From: an uncultured Alphaproteobacteria bacterium
Lineage (GTDB): Bacteria; Pseudomonadota; Alphaproteobacteria; Caulobacterales; Hyphomonadaceae
Direction of reading: 5' to 3'
Assembly (NCBI GenBank): GCA_903831485.1
Contig: CAIKXW010000045.1
Coordinates: 1 to 8,097, forward strand
Length of the DNA stretch: 8,097 nt
This document shows positions 1 through 6,573 of the stretch, piece by piece (position 1 is the first letter of the stretch; each line of letters opens with the position of its first letter). Made by a program: the position numbers and the translations under genes. The notes under the pieces were generated by a model. It worked only from the letters and a program-made list of their open reading frames with translations, made no database searches and was not told the DNA's origin.

Positions 1-1
1 C

Positions 2-961
2 CTCGCTGGTCTCGCGCCCAGTGCGGCGGCGCACGAAATCCGCCCGGCCTTCCTCCAGATCCGGGAGATCGAGCCGCAGGTCTACGATTTTCTGTGGAAG
101 ACACCCGCCCGCGGCGACATGCGGTTGGCGCTCAACGTCATCCAACCGGAATCCTGCGCTAACGCCTCCGAGCCACGCGCTACCCTGGTCGATGGCGCTG
201 TCATCCAGCGGTGGCGTGCGAAGTGTGCTGGCGGGCTAGTGGGCCAGACGGTTGCAGTCGAGAACCTCTCGCGCACGCTCACGGACGCCATCGTCCGTTT
301 CGAGCCGCTCGATGGCGCCCCCACGACATTTCGCGTCACGCCGGATGCGCCTGCGATCGTGATTCCGGCTATGCAGCCGTGGCCGGAAGTCGCCGGCACA
401 TTTTTCGTGCTTGGCGTGGAGCACATCCTGCTGGGGGTCGATCACCTGCTGTTCGTCTTCGCGCTGTTGCTCCTGATCAGCGACGTCCGCAGACTGCTAG
501 GAGCCATCACGGCGTTCACCGTTGCGCATTCGCTGACCCTTGCCGGGACGACGTTCGGCTGGATCAGCCTGCCTTCCGCGCCGGTGGAGGCGACCATCGC
601 GTTATCGATCATGTTCCTCGCGGTCGAGATCGGCAGGGTCAGCCGGGGAGCGACAAGCCTGACGTCGCAGGCGCCCTGGCTGGCAGCGTTCGCATTCGGC
701 CTGCTGCATGGATTCGGGTTTGCGGGAGCGCTGCGCGAGATCGGGATCCCTGAAGACTCCGTTGCAACCGCGCTTCTGTTCTTCAATCTCGGCGTGGAAG
801 CGGGCCAGCTCGCTTTCATCGGCGGGGTCCTACTCGGCCTGCTCGTGTGGAGGCGCGTTGCCCTGCCGACGCCGGAGTGGGTTCGGCTGGCGCCCAGCTA
901 TGCAATCGGCAGCATCGCGGCTTTCTGGTTCCTCGAACGCACCGCAGCGATTCTGACCTGA
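2..961 (+). CDS. HupE/UreJ-family membrane protein (5'-truncated by window edge)
   Basis: The frame is open from nt 2 to the TGA at 959-961 and gives 319 residues, so the first ATG inside the window (119) is very unlikely to be the true start. The first visible residues (LAGLAPSAAAHEIRP) look like the end of a signal peptide with cleavage near Ala-His. A soluble, presumably periplasmic region of about 120 residues follows, then five or six hydrophobic segments (about residues 132-162, 166-190, 193-210, 224-246, 257-283 and 300-318, counting from nt 2). Conserved polar residues sit inside these segments: GVEH with H141, GVDHLLF with D147/H148, HSLTL with H176, LLHGFGFA with H236, and NLGVEAGQ with E266/Q269. 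This is the pattern of the HupE/UreJ_2 family, which is related to nickel/cobalt permease-like proteins. The transported ion or exact role is not established. No hydrogenase or urease gene is visible. The following gene is 169 bp away and appears unrelated. Confidence 0.85.
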   Translation, partial: LAGLAPSAAAHEIRPAFLQIREIEPQVYDFLWKTPARGDMRLALNVIQPESCANASEPRATLVDGAVIQRWRAKCAGGLVGQTVAVENLSRTLTDAIVRFEPLDGAPTTFRVTPDAPAIVIPAMQPWPEVAGTFFVLGVEHILLGVDHLLFVFALLLLISDVRRLLGAITAFTVAHSLTLAGTTFGWISLPSAPVEATIALSIMFLAVEIGRVSRGATSLTSQAPWLAAFAFGLLHGFGFAGALREIGIPEDSVATALLFFNLGVEAGQLAFIGGVLLGLLVWRRVALPTPEWVRLAPSYAIGSIAAFWFLERTAAILT

Positions 962-1018
962 GACCGGCGATCATGCTGCTCGGCTTTGCCCTCCGGTCTT
1001 CGTCCGCGTCATGCGGAC
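961..1018 (+). terminator. Two inverted repeats after the HupE-like gene; possible terminator
   Basis: A perfect 7-bp inverted repeat begins at the stop codon (AGACCGG 961-967, CCGGTCT 993-999, 25-nt loop). It is followed at once by a compact hairpin with a 6-bp stem and 5-nt loop (GTCCGC 1002-1007, GCGGAC 1013-1018). No T-run follows, so this is not a classical intrinsic terminator. The position directly after a stop codon and before an unrelated operon makes a termination or 3'-end protection role reasonable but unproven. Confidence 0.35.
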
Positions 1019-1069
1019 ATTGTCCACTAAGCCCCGCAACAATGGCATGTCTTTCCGTACGGGCATGAC

Positions 1070-1095
1070 TTGCGCGGCACCCTGCATCCGCGCAA
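1070..1095. promoter_or_regulatory. 26-bp dyad upstream of the P450 gene, candidate operator or 5' leader hairpin
   Basis: TTGCGCGG (1070-1077) and CCGCGCAA (1088-1095) are perfect 8-bp inverted repeats separated by 10 bp. They end 35 bp before the P450 start codon. Size and placement fit either a dimeric repressor site controlling the catabolic cluster or a stem-loop in the mRNA leader. I could not find a convincing -35/-10 pair in the 169-bp gap, so the promoter is not located. GC-rich dyads also arise by chance, which limits confidence. Confidence 0.35.
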
Positions 1096-1130
1096 CGGTG
1101 CTGCCAGTGAAGTTCAGGCGGACCTAGATA

Positions 1131-2462
1131 ATGCAACTGATCAGCGAGACAGCCGTCGAGGGTCGGCCCGGCCCTGTTTTTCAGGAAACATACCCCAGGC
1201 TGGAGGGGCTGCAGTTTCACGATGGGAAGGCCTTCACGCGCGGCCAACCCTTCGACACGTTTGCCCGGCTGCGCGAGTCGTCCCCCGTGTGCTGGCATCC
1301 CGAGCCGGGCGACCTGCCGGGCTTCTGGGCCGTGACGCGGCATGCCGACGTGATGCGGGTGAATGGTGATCCCGCCACATTTTCCTCGCAGCGTGGCGGC
1401 ATCCTCATGGTGACGCCAAAGCCGGGCCAGGGGCACATCCTGCTTCAGCGGGCCTCTCTTGATACAATGATCAATCTTGATGCGCCGCAGCACCTGCAGC
1501 TTCGTCGCGAGCACATGCCGTTCTTCACGCCAGCCTATCTCAACCAGCTGAAGGCCAAGGTGGTGGCGGAAGTCGGGCGCATGCTGGATGACATGGCCCC
1601 GAAGGGCGGCGGCGACATGGTGGAGATGTTTTCCTCGCGCCTGCCGCTCTACACGCTCTGCGAAATCCTTGGCGTGCCGGAAGCGGACCGTCCGAAATTC
1701 CTGCACTGGATGCACTATCTTGAACTGGCGCAGAATCTGGCGGCGGAGCAGATGGCCGCGCCGCTGACACCCAGCATCGAACTCATGCAGTTCGTGGCGG
1801 ACTTCAACGCGAATGTGGAAGAGATGTTCGCCTACGGCCAGCACATGCTCCACAAGCGCAGGCTGGATCCGCAGCCGGACCTGATGAGCGCAATTGCGCG
1901 TGCTCAGGTCGACGGCCAGTTGCTGAGCGATGAGTATCTCGACGGGTCGTGGCTACTGATCATCTTTGCCGGCAACGACACGACGCGGAATACGCTGTCG
2001 GGCGCAATGAAGCTGCTGACCGAGTTTCCCGACCAGAAGGCGAAGCTGATTGCAGAGCCGGATCTGCTCGCCAACGCGGCGGACGAGTTCATCCGCATGG
2101 TCAGCCCGGTGATCTACATGCGGCGCACCGCCTTGCAGGATGCGGACATCGCAGGCCAGAAAATCGCGGAAGGCGAGAAGGTGGTAATGTACTACGGCGC
2201 GGCCAACCGCGATCCGTCTGTCTTCGAGAATCCGGACAAGCTGGATGTGGCGCGCGCAAATGCGAGCAAGCACATTGCCTTTGGTTACGGGCCGCACGTC
2301 TGTCTCGGCAAGCGTGTGGCGCAGATCCAGCTCGAGGAAGCGTATCGCCAGATCCTGGGACGGTTCCCGGATATCGAATGGACCGGCGAGATCGACATCG
2401 CGCCCAACAGCTTTGTTCATGCTATCAGCAAACTAGGGGTGCGTTACACACCGCGAAGCTGA
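1131..2462 (+). CDS. Cytochrome P450, probable hydroxylase of a steroid- or terpenoid-like substrate
   Basis: The product is a 443-residue soluble bacterial P450 of normal length with no membrane anchor. The start is fixed by an in-frame TAG at 1125-1127, two codons before the ATG. A moderate ribosome site (AGGCGG, 1116-1121) precedes it. The I-helix oxygen-activation motif AGNDTTR spans residues 280-286 (D283, T284). The K-helix ExxR is E319-R322. The heme loop FGYGPHVCLG spans 384-393, with Cys391 as the expected thiolate ligand. The AGN(D/E)TTRN I-helix, the VMYYGAANRDPSVF stretch and the C-terminal FVHAISKLGVRYT resemble the CYP125/CYP142/CYP124 group, which oxidises terminal methyl groups of sterols or branched isoprenoids. 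I cannot assign a CYP family by reading alone. Electrons would have to come from a ferredoxin and reductase encoded elsewhere, since none is present here. It is first in a same-strand cluster with a CoA ligase and two dehydrogenases, so it probably starts substrate breakdown. The assignment as a P450 is firm; the substrate is inferred. Confidence 0.95.
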   Translation: MQLISETAVEGRPGPVFQETYPRLEGLQFHDGKAFTRGQPFDTFARLRESSPVCWHPEPGDLPGFWAVTRHADVMRVNGDPATFSSQRGGILMVTPKPGQGHILLQRASLDTMINLDAPQHLQLRREHMPFFTPAYLNQLKAKVVAEVGRMLDDMAPKGGGDMVEMFSSRLPLYTLCEILGVPEADRPKFLHWMHYLELAQNLAAEQMAAPLTPSIELMQFVADFNANVEEMFAYGQHMLHKRRLDPQPDLMSAIARAQVDGQLLSDEYLDGSWLLIIFAGNDTTRNTLSGAMKLLTEFPDQKAKLIAEPDLLANAADEFIRMVSPVIYMRRTALQDADIAGQKIAEGEKVVMYYGAANRDPSVFENPDKLDVARANASKHIAFGYGPHVCLGKRVAQIQLEEAYRQILGRFPDIEWTGEIDIAPNSFVHAISKLGVRYTPRS

Positions 2463-2484
2463 GTGCATTGCGGACTGCACTCGG
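2459..2484 (+). promoter_or_regulatory. Intercistronic hairpin over the P450 stop codon
   Basis: GAGTGCA (2461-2467) and TGCACTC (2476-2482) form a perfect 7-bp stem with an 8-nt loop. One G-U pair and one C-G pair (2459-2460 with 2483-2484) extend it to about 9 bp. It overlaps the P450 stop codon and ends 18 nt before the ribosome site of the ligase gene. No T-run follows, so a strong terminator is unlikely. A role in mRNA processing, stabilising the P450 transcript, or partial termination between the P450 and the CoA-thioester genes is possible. The structure is seen in the sequence; the function is inferred. Confidence 0.4.
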
Positions 2485-2502
2485 GATACCGGGGTAGGGT
2501 CA

Positions 2503-2518
2503 AGGGAGAAACGCCTTG
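2503..2518 (+). promoter_or_regulatory. Ribosome binding site supporting a TTG start
   Basis: AGGGAG (2503-2508) lies 7 nt before TTG at 2516-2518. An in-frame TAG at 2495-2497 rules out any start further upstream, and no ATG or GTG occurs in frame between that stop and the TTG. The next residues already align with the N-terminal region of the ligase family, so TTG is the best start. Confidence 0.75.
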
Positions 2519-4054
2519 GGCGATATTGTCAGCGGCGCGCGCCGCATCGACACCGCAGCATTGGATTTACGCGCGGCCCGGGCGGCGAGTGGACTCGCCA
2601 GTCTCGGCGTGGTGCGGGGCGACATCATTGCCCTGTTCCTGCGCAATGACATTGCCTTCTTCGAGGCGAGCATCGCGGCGGGCCTGATTGGAGCTTATCC
2701 CACGCCCGTCAACTGGCATGGCACCGCCGAAGAGGCGCGCTATATCTTCGAGAACTCCGGCGCGAAGGTGATTGTGGTCCACGCCGACCTGCTCGGCCCG
2801 ATCCAGCGCGTGATCCCTGATGGGGTCGCTGTCCTGGTCGTGCCGACGCCCCCAGAACTTGCGGAGGCTTACGGTGCGCGCCCGGAGGCGAGCGCCGTTC
2901 CCGCCGGCATGGTCAACTGGAGCGTCTGGGTCGACAGTTTCGAGCCTTATACAGCCCCACCCGCGCCATCGCCGGGTACGATCATCTACACATCGGGAAC
3001 GACAGGCCAGCCCAAGGGCGTGCGCCGTGCGCAGCCGACGCAGGAGCAGCATGAGCTCAGCATGCGCAACCTCGTCTACGTGTTTGGCTTCACGACACGT
3101 CCGCCGCCGCAGATCGTCGCGGCGATGGTGGGGCCGATGTATCATTCGGCGCCCAACGCCTACGGCATGGTTGCGGCGCGAATCGGGGCGACCATCCTGC
3201 TCCAGCCCCGCTTCGACCCTGAAGACCTCCTCAGGATGATCGAGGAAAGGAAGATCACGCACATCCACATGGTGCCGATCATGTTCAACCGGCTGTTGAA
3301 GCTGCCGGAAGAGGTGAAGCGGAAATACGATCTGTCATCGCTCGAGTTCGTGGTTCACGCCGCCGCGCCATGCCCGCCGCCCATCAAGCGTGCGATGATC
3401 GAGTGGTGGGGCCCGGTGATCAATGAATACTACGGTTCGACCGAGGTCGGCAGCGTGACCTTCTGCACGGCGGCGGAGTGGCTCGCCCACCCGGGAACGG
3501 TCGGCAAGGCGATGCCGGGCGCCGATGTGAAGGTCATCGACGCAGATGGCAATGCGCTGCCCGCGGGCGAGATCGGCGAAGTGGTGGCGAAGTTCCCCGG
3601 CATTGCCGACTTCACCTATCACAAGGATCACGCCAAGCGCGTTGCATCCGAGAAGGCAGGGCTGATTGCGCCGGGCGATGTGGGCTATCTCGACGCCGAC
3701 GGGTTCCTGTTCCTCTGCGATCGCGCCAAGGACATGATCATCTCTGGCGGCGTCAACATCTATCCCGCGGAGATCGAGTCCGTGTTGCACCGCATGCCCG
3801 GCGTCGCGGACTGCGCCGTCTTCGGCGTGCCCGACGATGAGTATGGCGAGGCCGTGCATGCATGCGTGCAACTGCAGCCAGGCGCCTCACTGTCGGACGA
3901 CGATGTGAAGGCGTTTCTGCGCCAGCATATCTCAGGGTTCAAGACACCCAAGGCGATCGACTTCCATGCCGAGCTTCCGCGTGAGGACTCGGGCAAGATA
4001 TTCAAGCGCAAACTGCGCGAGCCCTTCTGGGCCGGTCGCGCCACACGCATCTAG
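2516..4054 (+). CDS. Acyl-CoA synthetase (AMP-forming, ANL superfamily)
   Basis: The 512-residue enzyme activates a carboxylic acid with ATP to an acyl-adenylate and then to a CoA thioester. The phosphate-binding loop YTSGTTGQPKG spans residues 158-168. The adenine-site motif YYGSTE is at 305-310. GDVGYLDADG (387-396) carries Asp393, expected to bind the ribose hydroxyls. The hinge region follows with D402-R403 and a SGGVNIYP stretch at about 410-417. The C-terminal catalytic lysine is K494 in the sequence DSGKIFKRKL. All core motifs are intact, so it should be active. The N-terminus is rather short: about 35 residues precede the RGDIIALFLRND segment, as in some alphaproteobacterial relatives I recall. 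Overall style is that of fatty-acid or bile-acid CoA ligases (the FadD3/FadD17-like group), not of acetyl-CoA synthetases. It lies 53 bp after the P450 and 19 bp before the first dehydrogenase, so a role in activating the acid made from the P450 product is inferred. The substrate cannot be read from the sequence. Confidence 0.92.
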   Translation: MGDIVSGARRIDTAALDLRAARAASGLASLGVVRGDIIALFLRNDIAFFEASIAAGLIGAYPTPVNWHGTAEEARYIFENSGAKVIVVHADLLGPIQRVIPDGVAVLVVPTPPELAEAYGARPEASAVPAGMVNWSVWVDSFEPYTAPPAPSPGTIIYTSGTTGQPKGVRRAQPTQEQHELSMRNLVYVFGFTTRPPPQIVAAMVGPMYHSAPNAYGMVAARIGATILLQPRFDPEDLLRMIEERKITHIHMVPIMFNRLLKLPEEVKRKYDLSSLEFVVHAAAPCPPPIKRAMIEWWGPVINEYYGSTEVGSVTFCTAAEWLAHPGTVGKAMPGADVKVIDADGNALPAGEIGEVVAKFPGIADFTYHKDHAKRVASEKAGLIAPGDVGYLDADGFLFLCDRAKDMIISGGVNIYPAEIESVLHRMPGVADCAVFGVPDDEYGEAVHACVQLQPGASLSDDDVKAFLRQHISGFKTPKAIDFHAELPREDSGKIFKRKLREPFWAGRATRI

Positions 4055-4073
4055 TCATTACGAGAGGCCGAAC

Positions 4074-5189
4074 ATGAATTTCGATTTTTCCGACGACCAG
4101 AAGATGCTGCGGGATCAGGCGCGCAAGTATCTCGATGACAAGTGCAGCCGGAAGGCTGTGCGCGAGGTGCTGAACGACGCAGGCAAGTCGCATGACGCTG
4201 CGCTGTGGAAGGGTGTGGCGGAACAAGGCTGGCTCGGGGTTGCGATACCGGAGGAGTTCGGCGGGCTGGGGCTCGGCGGCCTCGAACTGTGTGTTCTGGC
4301 CGAGGAGGTCGGCCGCGCTGTTGCGCCTATCCCGTTCTCGTCGACCGTGTACTTCTTTGCCGAGGCGGTGCTCGCGTCAGGGTCAGCAGCGCAGAAGCAG
4401 GCCCTGCTGCCGAAGCTTGTCAGCGGCGAGCTGGTCGGCGCGTTCGCGGTCTCGGAAGGTCCGGGTGCGCCATCGCCCAACAGTATTGAAGCGAGCTTCG
4501 ATGGAGCGCGGCTTTCCGGCGTGAAGATCCCGGTCACTGACGGCGACATCGCCACGCATGCAATTGTTCTGGCGCGTGAGGGGCAGGGGCTGTCGCTGGT
4601 TGTCGTGGCGCTCGATCAGGCGGGGGTGAAGCGTGAGACGCTGACCACACTTGATCCAACGCGCGGCCATGCGCGGCTGACATTCGACAAGGCGAGCGCG
4701 GAACGGCTTGGCAAGGCCGGCGAGGGCTGGTCGCTGACCGAGGCGGTGTTCGACCGCGCGGCTGTGCTGATCGCGTTCGAACAACTCGGCGGCGCGCAGG
4801 CGTGCCTCGACATGGCGGTCGATTACGCGAAGGGTCGCTACGCCTTCTCGCGCCAGATTGGCTCGTTCCAGGCCATCAAGCACAAGCTGGCCGACATGTA
4901 TGTGGCGATCGAGCTTGGTCGTTCGAACGCATATTATGGCGCATGGGCGCTATCGACGGAGTCCTCGCAACTGCCGCTGGCCGCCGCCGCGGCGCGGGTC
5001 GCCGCGAGCGACGCCTACTATTTCGCCGCCAAGGAAAACATCCAGGCGCATGGCGGGATGGGCTTCACCTGGGAAGTCGACTGCCATCTCTTTTATCGCC
5101 GGGCAAAGCTGCTGGCCGTGCAGGCTGGCGGGCCGGGTGTCTGGAAAGAGAAGCTCGTCCGTCGCCTTGAACTCAAGAACGCCGCTTAG
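4074..5189 (+). CDS. Acyl-CoA dehydrogenase-like subunit lacking the catalytic Glu (FAD-binding partner)
   Basis: The ATG at 4074 has GAGAGG (4062-4067) 6 nt upstream and begins MNFDFSDDQKMLRDQARKYL, the usual N-terminal helix of the family. This gives 371 residues. An upstream in-frame ATG at 3966 lies inside the ligase gene and would add a low-complexity Arg/Ser-rich leader, so I reject it. C-terminal FAD-contact signatures are present: R255 in GRYAFSRQIGSFQ (through Q266) and QAHGGMGF at 324-331. Both known positions of the catalytic base appear empty. The MCAD-type site, normally YEGT, reads QAGG. The helix-G site, used by isovaleryl-CoA dehydrogenase, is Ala229 in FDRAAVLI. E236 lies two turns further along, so a shifted base is not excluded. 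The middle-domain SEP-G-GSD motif is also degraded, to SEGPGAPSP. I infer that it pairs with the next gene product, as in FadE26/FadE27-type heterotetramers. The alternative is a catalytically unusual homo-oligomer. Confidence 0.88.
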   Translation: MNFDFSDDQKMLRDQARKYLDDKCSRKAVREVLNDAGKSHDAALWKGVAEQGWLGVAIPEEFGGLGLGGLELCVLAEEVGRAVAPIPFSSTVYFFAEAVLASGSAAQKQALLPKLVSGELVGAFAVSEGPGAPSPNSIEASFDGARLSGVKIPVTDGDIATHAIVLAREGQGLSLVVVALDQAGVKRETLTTLDPTRGHARLTFDKASAERLGKAGEGWSLTEAVFDRAAVLIAFEQLGGAQACLDMAVDYAKGRYAFSRQIGSFQAIKHKLADMYVAIELGRSNAYYGAWALSTESSQLPLAAAAARVAASDAYYFAAKENIQAHGGMGFTWEVDCHLFYRRAKLLAVQAGGPGVWKEKLVRRLELKNAA

Positions 5190-5200
5190 GGAGAATACAG

Positions 5201-6427
5201 ATGGATTTCAATGACGCTCCCGAAGAAGCCGCCTTCCGCGCCGAAGCGCGCAGCTGGCTCGAGAAAACGCTCGGAACGCCCAACGCGAAGGCGAGCCTTC
5301 GCGTGGAGGGGGCCGAGGCCTTGAAGGCCGCGAAGGACTACCAGGCGAAGAAGGCCGAAGCGGGCTATGCCGGGCTCACCTGGCGCAAGGAAGTTGGCGG
5401 GCGCGAACTGCCCCCGATCTTCTCCGTGATCTTCGGGCAGGAAGAGCAGAAATTCCAGGCGCCGACTGGCCCCTTCGCGATCGGCCTTGGCATGTGCATT
5501 CCAACGGTCATCGCGTTTCATTCAGCAGAGGGCATCAAGCGCTATGTCGCCCCTGCGCTGCGCGGCGAGGAAATCTGGTGCCAACTGTTCTCCGAACCCA
5601 GCGCGGGCTCGGATGTCGCTGGGCTCAAGACGCGTGCGGTCAAGGATGGCAATGACTGGGTCGTCAACGGTCAGAAGGTCTGGACGTCAGGCGCGCACTA
5701 TTCCGACTACGGGATCCTCCTGGCGCGCACGAACCCCGAGAAGGAAAAGCACAAGGGCCTCACCATGTTCGTCGTGAACATGAAGGCGCCTGGGGTAGAT
5801 GTCCGCCCGATCCACCAGATGTCTGGCGGATCGAACTTCAACGAAGTCTATTTCAACGACGTGCGGATTTCCGACTCCGAACGCCTCGGCGAGGTCGGCA
5901 ATGGCTGGAACGTTGCGCTCGTCACGCTGATGAATGAGCGGCTTGCCGTGGGCGGGTCGTCCGGGCCGGAGTACGCGGAAATCCTGGAGCTTGCCCGCAA
6001 CACGCCGTCGCCCTCAGGCAAAGGCACGCTCCTGCAGGATCAAGCTTTCCGCGAAAAGCTGGCCAGCTGGTATGTAAGCGCCGAGGGCTATACGCTCGGG
6101 AAGTACCGCACCATGACTGCGCTCTCGAAGGGGCAGACCCCGGGCCCCGAAAGCTCGATAGGCAAGATCCTGAACGCCAACCGGATGCAGGATATCGGCA
6201 ACGCCGCCATCGAGGCCGAGGATCATTTCGGGATCATCAGCGATCCGGCGCTCGCGCCGATGCAGGGCGCCTTCCACAACGCCTACATGTGGGCGCCCGG
6301 ACTGCGCATTGCAGGCGGCACTGACGAAATCCTGCGCAACATCATCGCAGAGCGCGTGCTTGGACTTCCGCAGGATGTACGCGTGGACAAAGGGGTCGCG
6401 TACAAGGACTTGCCCACTGGAAGGTAG
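5201..6427 (+). CDS. Acyl-CoA dehydrogenase-like subunit carrying the catalytic Glu
   Basis: This 408-residue protein starts at an ATG with AGGGAG (5188-5193) placed 7 nt upstream. That site overlaps the stop codon of the preceding gene, and the gap is only 11 bp, which suggests coupled translation. The N-terminal helical domain is followed by the middle-domain motif CQLFSEPSAGSDVAGLKTR (from about residue 127) and by NGQKVWTSGAH, both typical for flavin and substrate contact. In helix G, MNERLAVGG places Glu246 where isovaleryl-CoA dehydrogenase and FadE26-type subunits carry the catalytic base. The C-terminal half lacks the usual R-x-x-FG...Q and Q-x-HGG-x-G signatures: the first region reads YRTMTALSKGQTPGP, and the second is replaced by AIEAEDHFGIISD. 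The C-terminus AGGTDEILRNIIAERVLGLP (371-390) is family-like. The FAD-binding signatures missing here are present in the previous gene product, so the two probably form one flavoenzyme that makes an alpha,beta-unsaturated acyl-CoA. The link to steroid or isoprenoid side chains is inferred. Confidence 0.92.
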   Translation: MDFNDAPEEAAFRAEARSWLEKTLGTPNAKASLRVEGAEALKAAKDYQAKKAEAGYAGLTWRKEVGGRELPPIFSVIFGQEEQKFQAPTGPFAIGLGMCIPTVIAFHSAEGIKRYVAPALRGEEIWCQLFSEPSAGSDVAGLKTRAVKDGNDWVVNGQKVWTSGAHYSDYGILLARTNPEKEKHKGLTMFVVNMKAPGVDVRPIHQMSGGSNFNEVYFNDVRISDSERLGEVGNGWNVALVTLMNERLAVGGSSGPEYAEILELARNTPSPSGKGTLLQDQAFREKLASWYVSAEGYTLGKYRTMTALSKGQTPGPESSIGKILNANRMQDIGNAAIEAEDHFGIISDPALAPMQGAFHNAYMWAPGLRIAGGTDEILRNIIAERVLGLPQDVRVDKGVAYKDLPTGR

Positions 6428-6480
6428 GGTTCGTCCTGCGCGTTCATGTGTGAAAGCGGCAAACGCAGCTTGACAGCGAA

Positions 6481-6500
6481 GGCGCAGCCCGTTGTGCGCC
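6481..6500 (+). terminator. Weak hairpin downstream of the dehydrogenase cluster
   Basis: GGCGCA (6481-6486) and TGCGCC (6495-6500) form a perfect 6-bp stem with an 8-nt loop, 54 nt after the last dehydrogenase stop codon. A second TGCGCC at 6521-6526 could compete for the same 5' arm. There is no T-run. The 146-bp gap holds no gene, and this is the best candidate for a transcript end before the Mfd-like gene. Support is weak because GC-rich inverted repeats are common in this background. Confidence 0.25.
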
Positions 6501-6573
6501 CGCGCCTGAAAGCTATGGCTTGCGCCGGACTCACGATGCGCTAGTCAGGCGCTCCTTCCAAAAGGGATTCGTC

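Noticed and set aside
119..121. ATG 119 as the start of the HupE-like gene
   Set aside because: The frame is open back to the window edge and encodes a signal-peptide end plus mature residues typical of the family before this Met.
1044..1069. GGCATG repeated at 1044-1049 and 1064-1069
   Set aside because: A 6-bp direct repeat at 20-bp spacing is too short to separate from chance without comparison to related sequences.
1125..1132. TAGATAAT as a -10 box for the P450 operon
   Set aside because: It overlaps the start codon and the in-frame stop, no -35 lies at a suitable distance, and a ribosome site upstream argues against a leaderless transcript.
816..1853. 345-codon open frame on the - strand across the HupE-like gene end and the P450
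   Set aside because: It lies antisense to the P450 gene, which has all family motifs. Its His/Arg-rich product shows no domain and looks like the shadow of a high-GC coding frame.
2567..3268. 233-codon open frame on the - strand inside the acyl-CoA synthetase
   Set aside because: Antisense to a gene with intact ANL motifs. The translation is Arg/His-rich with no recognisable fold or ribosome site.
3966..4073. Upstream ATG extending the first dehydrogenase by 36 residues
   Set aside because: The extension overlaps the ligase coding region and is Arg/Ser-rich. The ATG at 4074 has a proper ribosome site and starts with the standard family N-terminus.
6470..6475. TTGACA as a -35 box for the Mfd-like gene
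   Set aside because: At 16-18 bp spacing the downstream sequence is GC-rich with no -10 resemblance. The closest candidate (TATGGC at 6514) is about 38 bp away.
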